14,096 nucleotides of DNA, from contig CAYOBW010000185.1 in the NCBI GenBank assembly GCA_964402115.1, forward strand, positions 1-14,096, read 5' to 3'. A program made the translations under genes and the position numbers. This DNA comes from CAYOBW01 sp964402115 (lineage in GTDB: Bacteria > Verrucomicrobiota > Kiritimatiellia > UBA8416 > CAYOBW01). A model generated the notes under the pieces. It did not search any database and was not told the origin of the DNA. It saw only the letters and a program-made list of their open reading frames with translations. The first letter of the stretch is position 1, and the number at the start of each line of letters is the position of its first letter. Below are positions 1 through 7,682 of the stretch, piece by piece.

Positions 1-101
1 AATGGACGGTGTCCAGTACCATTTAAGGGTAATCCTCAGCCGCCGGGGAGAGGGAATCCTGGAACCCTCCGTTCCTATTTCCCAACCGCCGCCATGCAAC
101 C

Positions 102-124
102 TCCTCTCCCCGGCGGGGAGAGGA
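102..124. repeat. REP-like palindrome, 10-bp stem
   Basis: TCCTCTCCCC (102-111) and GGGGAGAGGA (115-124) are exact inverted repeats around a GGC loop, followed by a GGTGAGGGG tail (129-137). An inverted 12-base half copy, GCCGGGGAGAGG, lies at 42-53. This kind of C-rich/G-rich palindrome is a common intergenic repeat in GC-rich bacteria. It lies beyond the 3' end of the sulfatase and could also slow or end transcription, but no U-tract follows. The rest of 1-256 shows only small dyads (TGGAC-ggt-GTCCA at 3-15, GGAAC-cctcc-GTTCC at 61-75) and no gene. Confidence 0.6.
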
Positions 125-256
125 CCGAGGTGAGGGGCCGCGTGCCGTCGCAAGACACACAGAAGGCGCCATTCGCATGGTCCGGTGGCAGGAGGACGAC
201 CGCCGCCGCCAACGGGCACAGAGCACGTCCCGGCTCCGCTGCCCGTACCCCAGTTG

Positions 257-1657
257 TCACCGCGCCTTGCCGGCCTTGGCGTTCGGGGTGGGGTCGTAGG
301 CGGGGTTGGGCGCGGGCATCTGGGCGCCCACGCGCTCCCGCCAGGCATGCAGCTTGGCACGGAGGGCGGCGGCCTTGTCGGGCTGGGCGGCAGCCAGGTC
401 GCGCGTCTCGCCGATGTCGTCCTTGAGGTTGTACAGCTCCACGCGGTTGTCCTCGTAGAACTCGACCAGCCGGAAATCGCCTGCGCGAATGGCGCCGTAC
501 GGGGTCGCGCCCCCGGGGTGGTAGTGCGGGTAGTGCCAGTAGAGCGCGTCGCGCTGCAGGCCGCCGGACTGGCGCAGCAGCGGCTCCAGGCTCTCGCCGT
601 CGACGACCTGCTGCGTGTCGCGGGCCGCTCCGGCCATGGCCAGCAGCGTCGGGAAATAGTCGGCGCTGATGACCGGCGTCCGGCACACGCTGCCGGGAGC
701 CGTCACGCCGGGCCACTTGACGATGAGCGGCACGCGCACGCCGCCCTCGTAGGCGGAGCCCTTGCCCGCGCGCAGCGGCACGTTGGAGGTGACCTTGCCC
801 AGAACCAACCCCCCGTTGTCGGAGGTGAAGACGACGATCGTGCGGTCGGCCAGCTTCAGCTCGTCCAGCGCGCGGAGCAGCGCGCCGACGCTGTCGTCCA
901 CGCTTTCGACGAGCCCGGCGTAGGTCGGGTTGTGCTGGGGCGCGTCGGGCGCGGCCTTCCGCCGGTACTTCTCGATCGCCGCCGGCTTGGCCATGAGCGG
1001 CGTGTGCACGGCGTAGTGCGGCAGGTAGATGAAGAAAGGCCGCTTCCGGTTGCGCTGCATGAAGGCCACCGCCTCGGTGGTGAGCCGGTCGCTGAGGAAC
1101 TCGCCGTCGGGGCCCTCGGACAGCGTGGGGATCTTGTAGGGCGCGAAGTAGCTGGGCGGCTGGCCCCGGTCGTAGCCGCCGACGTTGACGTCGAAGCCCT
1201 GCTGCTCGGGCCAGAACGGCTCCGGGCCGAGGTGCCACTTGCCGATGCTGGCCGTGGCGTAGCCGGCGGCCTTGAGCGCGCGGGCGATGTTCGGGACCTC
1301 GAGCGGCAGGTGCATCGTCCAGCCCGGCACGGACAGCTTCGCGCGCGGGTTGACGTGCCCGGCGATCCAGTCGGTAATGTGCAGCCGGGCCGGGTACCGG
1401 CCGGTCAGCACGCTGGCGCGCGTCGGCGAGCAGACCGTGCAGGCGGAGTAGGCATCCGTGAAGCGCATCCCCTGCGCGGCCAGCCGGTCGATGTGGGGCG
1501 TTTCGTAGAACGTGCTGCCGAAGCAGCCGAGGTCCGTCCACCCCATGTCGTCCACGAGGATGAAGATGACGTTGGGCCGGTCGGCGGCGGCCGCCCCGGC
1601 GGCGAGGGGGAGGCCCGCGAACACGGCGGACAGAAGCAGGCGCGCGAAGGTCTTCAT
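257..1657 (-). CDS. Secreted formylglycine-dependent sulfatase (arylsulfatase A-like)
   Basis: This 466-residue protein should hydrolyse sulfate esters outside the cytoplasm. Residues 1-25 form a signal peptide: Lys-Thr-Phe-Ala-Arg, a hydrophobic Leu/Ala core, then Ala-rich cleavage sites just before DRPNVIFILVDDMG. D36 and D37 are the metal-binding aspartates. The type I signature CSPTRASVLTGR begins at C76, the Cys expected to become formylglycine (C-x-P-x-R). GKWHLG (139-144), an HTP motif at 219-221, FTSDNGG (277-283) and GKGSAYEGGVRVP (298-310) are the other active-site blocks of the family. Length is normal and the chain looks complete. Such sulfatases are strongly expanded in PVC bacteria that degrade sulfated polysaccharides; the substrate cannot be read from the sequence. 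The ATG at 1657 is chosen because the signal peptide begins there. It has no clear Shine-Dalgarno, and a CATAAT box lies just 6 bases upstream. It is the last of four co-directional genes, 82 bases after the small peptide gene. Confidence 0.95.
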   Translation of the reverse strand: MKTFARLLLSAVFAGLPLAAGAAAADRPNVIFILVDDMGWTDLGCFGSTFYETPHIDRLAAQGMRFTDAYSACTVCSPTRASVLTGRYPARLHITDWIAGHVNPRAKLSVPGWTMHLPLEVPNIARALKAAGYATASIGKWHLGPEPFWPEQQGFDVNVGGYDRGQPPSYFAPYKIPTLSEGPDGEFLSDRLTTEAVAFMQRNRKRPFFIYLPHYAVHTPLMAKPAAIEKYRRKAAPDAPQHNPTYAGLVESVDDSVGALLRALDELKLADRTIVVFTSDNGGLVLGKVTSNVPLRAGKGSAYEGGVRVPLIVKWPGVTAPGSVCRTPVISADYFPTLLAMAGAARDTQQVVDGESLEPLLRQSGGLQRDALYWHYPHYHPGGATPYGAIRAGDFRLVEFYEDNRVELYNLKDDIGETRDLAAAQPDKAAALRAKLHAWRERVGAQMPAPNPAYDPTPNAKAGKAR

Positions 1658-1739
1658 GGGCGCATTATGCCACGGCCGGCGAGCCGGGGAAAGGCCTCCG
1701 TGCGAACTTCCAGGAGTCGCGTGCTCGATGGCGACACCA

Positions 1740-2030
1740 TCACCACTGCTTCAGGGCCGTCTTCCACTGGGCGACGACGCCCAACGCGTCCCAGAGTCCC
1801 CGGAGTTGCGCGGCCGGGATGCGGCCGAGGGCGGTGGCCAGTTCCTCCTGACTTCTCCAGTTAACGCCTACGCAGCAGTCCCGATCACCGCACAGGATGC
1901 GCGGCGGAATGCGCCCGCCCATGGCTCCGACTGCACCCGGTCGCCTGAGTTCATTCGCCATCATCGCCGCAAGAGCGCGAAGTTGACTTGGATTCATGCC
2001 GCCGCCCTGTCCACCAGACACGTTGTTCAT
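1740..2030 (-). CDS. Small Cys-containing protein; candidate radical SAM substrate
   Basis: This 96-residue protein is not recognised. It starts Gly-rich (MNNVSGGQGGGMNPSQLRAL), continues into a helix-like stretch (LRALAAMMANELRR), then has a compact motif with all three cysteines (C47, C52, C53: ILCGDRDCCVGVNW). It ends in a second helix-like stretch with W80, W89 and a C-terminal W96. There is no signal peptide or membrane segment. The ATG at 2030 is preferred over an upstream TTG (2084) because GAGG lies 6 bases before it. It lies 129 bases downstream of the radical SAM/SPASM gene, on the same strand. That position and the clustered cysteines make it a candidate modified-peptide precursor, but this is inference; RiPP precursors are often shorter and more often upstream of the enzyme. 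It could be an unrelated small protein. A short dyad (GATGG-cgaca-CCATC, 1727-1741) overlaps its stop codon. Confidence 0.6.
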   Translation of the reverse strand: MNNVSGGQGGGMNPSQLRALAAMMANELRRPGAVGAMGGRIPPRILCGDRDCCVGVNWRSQEELATALGRIPAAQLRGLWDALGVVAQWKTALKQW

Positions 2031-2072
2031 CGCGCACCTCGCACTCTCTCTTGAGTGTTCTCCCGGCTTCTC

Positions 2073-2092
2073 CCGCCGGTGCAACCCGGCGG
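2073..2092. other. Stem-loop between radical SAM gene and small peptide gene
   Basis: CCGCCGG (2073-2079) and CCGGCGG (2086-2092) are exact inverted repeats around TGCAAC. The stem-loop sits in the 129-base spacer, about 40 bases before the peptide's start codon on the minus strand. There is no U-tract, so it is not a classical terminator. It could protect an mRNA end or modulate expression of the peptide relative to the enzyme; its role is unknown. Confidence 0.4.
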
Positions 2093-2159
2093 ACCCGTGA
2101 CCCAGCCACTGTACCGCCAGGAGAGATCCTTTGCGACACCTTCTTCCCGGTTTCTTGTA

Positions 2160-3626
2160 TCATCGGCCCGGCACCATGCCCATGACCACGCAGGTCCGCA
2201 TGAGATCGTCTGCTGTCATCGTCCTCACGGCCCGGCAGAATTCCGGCCTGGGATCGGCAAACCCGGCAGCGGCCCGTGCCGGGGATCGCATCGAAAGGCA
2301 ACCGCCTGCGCAACTCCAGCGGGCAAAACAGGTACGACACCGCCCCTTATCGGCTGGCGCCAGGCTCTGGAGCCTGGCTATGCGTTGCTCGTCCAGGTGA
2401 AAGGCGCCAGCCTGTGGATCATAGTGCCCGTAGCAGAAGATCTCGGCGCGCGGATCCTGACCATCAAGCACTCCGTAGCAGGAAGACACGATGCCTTCCG
2501 TGGAGACACAGAAATTGAGTGCGCTACCGCACCCGCTGCAAAAACTGCGGCGGGGACCCGCCAACTGCAACTCCGCGGAGTGCACCGTGATGCCGTGGCG
2601 GATTCCTTCTTCCCGGGCCAGTTTCAAGAGCGCAACGAAGTCGGACACGTCCGCGGCCACCGGTCCCGCGCCATCGGCTCTGCCCACATCGGCCACCGGT
2701 TCGATCGCCACCATGCGGCACCCTGTCTGTGTTCCGAGAAAACGAATCCACTCCGGCAACTCGTCCCGGTTGCCGTCGCCAACCGTGCAGCGGATGCTGT
2801 AGGCGACCCGGTGCGCGTCCAGCAGTTGGATGGTCCGAGTCACCGCGTCGAAACTGCTTCCGCCCCCCCGCATCGGTCGTTGGGCATCCATGGCCGCACG
2901 CAGGCCATCCATCGAGAGCGTCACCTGCATGCGGTGCTCTGCAAGAAATGCGACTTGATCCGCCGACAGCATGCCGTTCGTGCCAAGTTGAAACTCCGGC
3001 TGGAGACCACGCGCGCCCGCCTCGACTTCGACGAAGCGGACAGCCCGTTCGAGAACGCTCCAGTTGAGCGCCGGTTCTCCCTCGCCATGAAACTCAACCG
3101 TGAACGGTCGTGTGGAAGCGTCGCGCCTGGCATCGAGTCCAAACCGCAATGCCGCCTCCGCCAACGGCCAGGGCAGGTCTTTCGCGCGTTCCCCCCCCCG
3201 GATGTAGCAGTAGCGGCAGGCAAACTGGCAGCGACTCGTCAGCGACAGCATCACGCGTGAGGGGCTGAACGGTTCCCCGGCCTGCACCGTCTTCGGATAC
3301 TGCTTCGGAACCGTGTCCAGCAGGGTCAGCACCGACCCTGCCTCGACGGCCAACGGATCGGCCGAAGGAGGGGCGCAGCACCCGTCGCCCGCGGTCAGCA
3401 GGGCCGCGAACGAACGGCAATCGATGGCAAAAAGCAGGTTCTGGAGGGGAGCGTACAGGAGGTAGGCCCCGTCGCAGGGTATGCAGAACACATCGGGACG
3501 GACCTGGAACCAGGACTCCACGCCCTCGGTAACCTGACATTCCTCCAGCCGCCGCAGAAGCGTCTGCCGGAGAGCGTCTGCCGTGACGTCGTCTTGAGGA
3601 ATCACTGGGGGGATGGGGGTGGTCAT
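2160..3626 (-). CDS. Radical SAM/SPASM domain enzyme (putative peptide or protein maturase)
   Basis: This 488-residue enzyme (ATG at 3626) should bind one SAM-cleaving [4Fe-4S] cluster and one or two auxiliary clusters. Residues 1-125 are an extension with a segment like those of peptide maturases (FCIPCDGAYLLYAPLQNLLF), possibly substrate-binding. The radical SAM motif CQFACRYC gives C133, C137 and C140. HGEGEP (180-185) is the SAM-binding 'GGEP' block. The SPASM domain has C373-x9-C383 containing the G-x4-C pattern, then C430-x2-C433-x5-C439-x3-C443 and C464, the full seven-Cys set, preceded by a CSGC pair (363 and 366). SPASM enzymes act on peptides or proteins: RiPP thioether or C-C crosslinks, or formylglycine in sulfatases. 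Anaerobic sulfatase maturases begin almost directly with the CxxxCxxC region, so the long extension argues for peptide maturation. A GTG at 3650 would add 8 residues; neither start has a strong Shine-Dalgarno. A 96-residue Cys protein follows 129 bases downstream. Confidence 0.9.
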   Translation of the reverse strand: MTTPIPPVIPQDDVTADALRQTLLRRLEECQVTEGVESWFQVRPDVFCIPCDGAYLLYAPLQNLLFAIDCRSFAALLTAGDGCCAPPSADPLAVEAGSVLTLLDTVPKQYPKTVQAGEPFSPSRVMLSLTSRCQFACRYCYIRGGERAKDLPWPLAEAALRFGLDARRDASTRPFTVEFHGEGEPALNWSVLERAVRFVEVEAGARGLQPEFQLGTNGMLSADQVAFLAEHRMQVTLSMDGLRAAMDAQRPMRGGGSSFDAVTRTIQLLDAHRVAYSIRCTVGDGNRDELPEWIRFLGTQTGCRMVAIEPVADVGRADGAGPVAADVSDFVALLKLAREEGIRHGITVHSAELQLAGPRRSFCSGCGSALNFCVSTEGIVSSCYGVLDGQDPRAEIFCYGHYDPQAGAFHLDEQRIARLQSLAPADKGRCRTCFARWSCAGGCLSMRSPARAAAGFADPRPEFCRAVRTMTADDLMRTCVVMGMVPGR

Positions 3627-3783
3627 CGCTCTAGCCGAGGCGTAAGCCACGTCCCAAACACCACGGACACAGCCTCGTGCGGAACGGCCTGAAGACGCGC
3701 TATCATGGGAGGAAGATGCCGCTTTAGGGCCAGAGAATCAAGCGTTACCGCTCCTTCACCCGGGAACGGCAACGGCTTCGCTT

Positions 3784-3796
3784 CCTCCGCCGGAGG
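3784..3796 (-). terminator. Weak hairpin after the large repeat-protein gene
   Basis: CCTCC and GGAGG flank a 3-base loop directly after the stop codon at 3799-3801. The stem is only 5 bp and no U-run follows on the minus strand. It may be a weak rho-independent stop or just GC-rich sequence. The 172-base gap to the radical SAM start leaves room for a promoter, but I see no convincing -35/-10 pair. Confidence 0.2.
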
Positions 3797-3798
3797 GT

Positions 3799-6700
3799 TC
3801 ACGGCGGCGGCAGTCTGCCGCGGTAGAAGCGGAGCGGCACACCGCTGCAGCCCGCATCCAACATATCGACCTGTCCCGCCGTGAGGACATTGGTGCAGAC
3901 GGGACGCCAGCGCTTCAGGTCGGCAGACGTCTCCAGAACCACCTGGCGGCCTTCAGGCCCCACGAGGCGGCACTTGAACTGCTGACCTTCCCACCCTCGA
4001 GCCAGCAGCGTTAGCGGCGAACCCGCCGCGTCGCGGACCGTGAACGTGTATGCGGCCGAAACCGCGGCGCCGGACCCCGGATCGGCCAACACCAGCGACA
4101 CGTCCTGCGCCGCGGCAATCCGCGCCGCCGGGACCGTCGCCCGCATTTCGTTAACGCTGACGTACCACGTCAGCAAGTCGACGCCGGACCACCTCAACTT
4201 CGCCGCCGGCGGGAAGTGGTGACCCAGGATGCGCAGCTCGAAATCGAGGTCACCGGCCGTGGCAAACGCAGGAACGGTGTTTGTGATCGTCGGGGGTGGA
4301 GCCGTCGAAGCGACCGTGAAGTAGGAGGGCAGGCTCTCCGTGCCCCCGGAGTCGTCGGCGATGAACACCGTGACGGGCGCCGAGACGGGGACCGCGATGT
4401 CGGCGGCGCCGATCTGCGCGGTCAGCGTGGCCTCGTCCACGAACGATGTCGGTCGCGCCACGCCGCCCCAGCGCACCACGGCGGTATCCACAAAACTGGA
4501 GCCGTGGACCGTCAGGGCGAAGTCGGGCCCGCCCTGGTCAATCGCCGCGGGGCTCAGCCACGCAATCACAGGGGGCACGGCGAGGCCAGCGCCCATCACG
4601 ACGCGCAACCGAACTTCCCCGCTCGTGCCGTTCCAACCGTCCACGGCGATGCGGTAGACGACACCGGCAATCGCGTCGAAGCGAACGGAACTGGTGGTCG
4701 TGCCCGGACGCTCGTCGTCATTGCTGGCCACACTGGCCAGTGCAGCGAGGGAGTCGCCCGTGTACACCGCGAGAAGCGTGTCGATGGCGCTGTTGCGGGT
4801 GTTCACGGCCACACTGCCCGAATCGGGCGCGGTCCAGGCGTACCAGAGCGACGTGCCACCGACGTTGCCGGCATGGGCGGGCTCGTCGGGCTCGCGGGTG
4901 GCCATGACGTTGAAGTTGGTCGCCGCGGCGCGACTGCCCGTCAGTGTCAGGGCGTTGGCGAAGTCGTCGTTGGCGGGCCGCGCATCGGTAATGGTGAACG
5001 TGCGGGTGTCCGATTGCCCGCCACCCGGCGCCGGATTGACCACCGCCACCGTGATCGTGCCAGGCGTTGTCAGAAGGTTGCTGGATACGGTCAGGGAAAG
5101 CCCCTGGCTGTTGATGAAGGCGGGGGTGCCGGCGAGGCCATTCCAGAGGACGCTTGCGCCAACGGCAAAGCCGCTGCCAGCCAGGGTGATGGTCAAATCA
5201 CCGCTGCCAGCCGCAGCCGTAGATGGAGTCAACCCCTCCAACACCGGCACGGGATTCGCTTCGGCGACGGTGAAACCGCTTTCGATGGCGCTGCTGTTGC
5301 CAACCTCGTCGACGGCCGTAACCGTGAGGGTGTACGACCCCAGGGGCAGCGCGGCTCCGCCGGGCAGCGAACCCGCGCAGGACCAGTCGCTGCCGACAAG
5401 CAGGGTGTTCAGCTCGCAGGCGGAGAACACCCAACCGGCCCCGTTCCAGAACCAGCCGTCGGTCTCCCGCCGCAGGGCGCACCGCACCTGGCGAATCGGG
5501 CTCAGACTGTCAACGTCCACCACCGCGCCACGGATCTCCGTCAGTTCGTCCGGAGCGATGCGGAGTTCCGGTGGCGGCCAGGCGATCGCCACAATGGGGG
5601 CGGTGCGATCGAGCAGAAAGTCCCGCGAGGTCGTGGTCGAGCGGTTCCCGGCCAAATCGACGGCGGTGGCAAAGATGCAGTAGTCGCCATCGGGCAGCGC
5701 GCTTTCGTCCGGCACGGCGGAGAACAGCCAGTTGGTGCCGTACGTCGGCGCGGCCAGACGGATGGCTTCGTCCGTGTCGTCCGACGTCCAGCCCATGCCC
5801 TGCCAGTAAAGCGTCTGGCCGCCGCCGCCATCCTCGCGCGTCAGCAGGAGGGAGACTTCGCCGACCCCGGCGCCATTGCCGGAGTCGTTGGCGCCGCCGG
5901 CGATATAGGGCAGGCTTTGGAGGCGCGCGCCGGCTGCCGGGCTGTTAACGGTCGGCGGCAGGGGATCGGCGCGATCGCCGACCACGATGGCGAGCGTGCG
6001 GTTGGAACTGCCGAGGCTGTCCACGGCGAAAGCTTCCAGCAGGTGGTTGCCTTCCCGCAGTTCGGCGCCGGAGGGCAAGGCGGCCGTGCACGCCCAGTTC
6101 GTCCCGCTCAGCGACATGCCGTTACCCGGGATCGCAACCCGTTGCGCACGCCACTGGGTGCTATCCCAATAGGACAGGGCGGTGCCGCCCCAGCCGTAGT
6201 AAACGATGTAGAGCACCACCTTGGTGAGGGAGGCGCCGGGCCCGGCCTGAGCGTACCCGGAAATGGACGGGAAGGTGGTGGCCGCCGCGCGTTCGCCGTT
6301 CCCGGGATGCAAGAAGCCGATGGCCGGCACGCTCTTGTTCAGCGTGAACGTGCTTTCGCTGGTGGCGGCCAGGCCGGTCCGGTCCACGGCCCGCGCCTTG
6401 ATCGTGTAACGGCCGTCGACCAGGGCGGACATCGGGGGCAGGTTGGCGGCCGCTTCCCAGCGGGTGTCAGAAGAAAGGCCCTTGCGGAAGGGCGGAGTGG
6501 TGACGATGGCGCCAAGTTGCGTTTCCAGCCCCCAGCCGGTGCCGGTCCAATACTGGTTATTGCCCAGGTTCAGGAAGGAAACGGTGACGCTCTGGATGCC
6601 CATGCCGCCGGGGTGGTCGTTGGCCAGGCCGGTGATCGCAGTGAAACCGGGCACCGTCGTATTGTTGGCGGGTGCGAGGATGCTCGGCGCCGGGGGAGGT

Positions 6701-7569
6701 GTGCGGTCCACGCCAAAACGAACGGACTGTTCAGCCGATTCGTTCCCGGCCCGGTCGCGGGCGCGGACGACCAGCAGGTAGGACTCGTTCTCCGTCACGG
6801 CCGCGGGCGGCATGTCGAAAGCCCACGAACCGCCGGCAGGATCCGTCGGCTGCGTGGCGCTTCTGGCGTCCGGGTCCGCCGTCCAGCCCGCGACGGCATC
6901 GTAGACCAGGAAATCGCTCAACCGGTACAGGAAGAACTCCAGGGATTCGACGCCGCTACCCGCCACGGCCGCCCCGATAGCATCGGTTCCGGCCGGATCG
7001 ACCACCGTGCCCCGGCAGATGGGGAAGGCGGTGCAGGCGGCGCCGGAGAGGGGCTCCGTGATCGCGACCACAGGCCTGGTGAAATCGAAGAGCACGCGGT
7101 GGACGGTCGAAACCGCCCCCTTGTCGCCCTGGATGGCCACGGCCGAGAAGCCGTAATACCCGTCGTGCATGTGCTCGGCGCCAGGCAGGCTTGCGAGTAC
7201 GCGCCAGTAGCAACCAGCCCCCCCGCTCCAATCGCGGACATTGGTCGCCACCGGGAAAGGCTCGCGCACCCAGCCCAGGCCGGGGTTCCAGTACAGTTCG
7301 TCGGCTTCCCGGGCAATGCGGCCGTAAACCGTGGTGCGGTCCGCCGTCATGCCTTCCTCGACATGAACCATGCCGCCGAAAGAGTCCGCCGGCGGTGTGG
7401 CGGAGGTGGAGGCAACAAGGGGACGATTCAGCGCCCCGCCGTCGTAGGGCCGCCACACCTCGACCGAAAGACCCCCGGCCCGGACCGGCTGCGCCGCAGC
7501 CAGGCCCAAGACCAGTGCGGCGGGCAGCCATGCGGGAAGACGTCGAACGGCAACAGGCCTCGCTTTCAT
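3799..7569 (-). CDS. Large secreted protein with Ig-like, TIG and PPC-like domains
   Basis: This 1256-residue protein is exported and probably extracellular or cell-surface. The ATG at 7569 is chosen because GGAGG lies 8 bases upstream and a signal peptide starts there (Lys-Ala-Arg start, Leu/Ala core, cleavage after QPVRA near residue 31). Residues about 90-770 hold six imperfect Ig-like units of roughly 120 residues. Each has an aromatic motif like YWxGxGW (93, 223, 340, 467, 588, 707), then W...LP, then an AxDxxGN-type end. Three IPT/TIG-like domains follow (about 773-861, 1000-1086, 1093-1179), the first separated from the others by a PPC-like beta domain (865-991, GGTSLWYAWTAP and IAVDGWNGTSG). 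The C-terminal 70 residues (VVLETSADLKRWRPV, ending FYRGRLPPP) are typical of PVC secreted proteins. I see no catalytic domain and no PEP-CTERM or LPxTG sorting signal. A structural, adhesive or carbohydrate-binding role is likely; the ligand is unknown. Confidence 0.9.
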   Translation of the reverse strand: MKARPVAVRRLPAWLPAALVLGLAAAQPVRAGGLSVEVWRPYDGGALNRPLVASTSATPPADSFGGMVHVEEGMTADRTTVYGRIAREADELYWNPGLGWVREPFPVATNVRDWSGGAGCYWRVLASLPGAEHMHDGYYGFSAVAIQGDKGAVSTVHRVLFDFTRPVVAITEPLSGAACTAFPICRGTVVDPAGTDAIGAAVAGSGVESLEFFLYRLSDFLVYDAVAGWTADPDARSATQPTDPAGGSWAFDMPPAAVTENESYLLVVRARDRAGNESAEQSVRFGVDRTPPPAPSILAPANNTTVPGFTAITGLANDHPGGMGIQSVTVSFLNLGNNQYWTGTGWGLETQLGAIVTTPPFRKGLSSDTRWEAAANLPPMSALVDGRYTIKARAVDRTGLAATSESTFTLNKSVPAIGFLHPGNGERAAATTFPSISGYAQAGPGASLTKVVLYIVYYGWGGTALSYWDSTQWRAQRVAIPGNGMSLSGTNWACTAALPSGAELREGNHLLEAFAVDSLGSSNRTLAIVVGDRADPLPPTVNSPAAGARLQSLPYIAGGANDSGNGAGVGEVSLLLTREDGGGGQTLYWQGMGWTSDDTDEAIRLAAPTYGTNWLFSAVPDESALPDGDYCIFATAVDLAGNRSTTTSRDFLLDRTAPIVAIAWPPPELRIAPDELTEIRGAVVDVDSLSPIRQVRCALRRETDGWFWNGAGWVFSACELNTLLVGSDWSCAGSLPGGAALPLGSYTLTVTAVDEVGNSSAIESGFTVAEANPVPVLEGLTPSTAAAGSGDLTITLAGSGFAVGASVLWNGLAGTPAFINSQGLSLTVSSNLLTTPGTITVAVVNPAPGGGQSDTRTFTITDARPANDDFANALTLTGSRAAATNFNVMATREPDEPAHAGNVGGTSLWYAWTAPDSGSVAVNTRNSAIDTLLAVYTGDSLAALASVASNDDERPGTTTSSVRFDAIAGVVYRIAVDGWNGTSGEVRLRVVMGAGLAVPPVIAWLSPAAIDQGGPDFALTVHGSSFVDTAVVRWGGVARPTSFVDEATLTAQIGAADIAVPVSAPVTVFIADDSGGTESLPSYFTVASTAPPPTITNTVPAFATAGDLDFELRILGHHFPPAAKLRWSGVDLLTWYVSVNEMRATVPAARIAAAQDVSLVLADPGSGAAVSAAYTFTVRDAAGSPLTLLARGWEGQQFKCRLVGPEGRQVVLETSADLKRWRPVCTNVLTAGQVDMLDAGCSGVPLRFYRGRLPPP

Positions 7570-7622
7570 CGCGTAAACCTCCGGCAATCGATTTGCTGCA
7601 CACTCCCAGAGGTTCTGCACAG

Positions 7623-7628
7623 TGTCAA
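7623..7628 (-). promoter_or_regulatory. Possible -35 box for the large secreted protein gene
   Basis: On the minus strand an exact TTGACA lies 54 bases before the ATG at 7569, inside the 113-base divergent gap between this gene and dnaE. No good TATAAT-like box lies 16-18 bases downstream, so the call is weak. No clear promoter or Shine-Dalgarno is visible for dnaE in the same gap. Confidence 0.25.
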
Positions 7629-7682
7629 GGCCTGGTTTCGGCGACAAGAAAGCGCTTTTCTCCGCCCCGGCAACCGCCTAGC

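Noticed and set aside
75..1864. Long frames overlapping the sulfatase on both strands (75-1541 minus, 185-1864 plus)
   Set aside because: They are shadows of the sulfatase, which carries every family motif in frame.
2055..3260. 401-residue plus-strand frame opposite the radical SAM gene
   Set aside because: It has no recognisable motifs, while the opposite strand encodes an intact SPASM enzyme.
7191..7682. Upstream extension of the dnaE frame (164 extra residues)
   Set aside because: DnaE homology begins at MDPVSTKPFVHLHLH; the extension is antisense to the neighbouring gene and low complexity.
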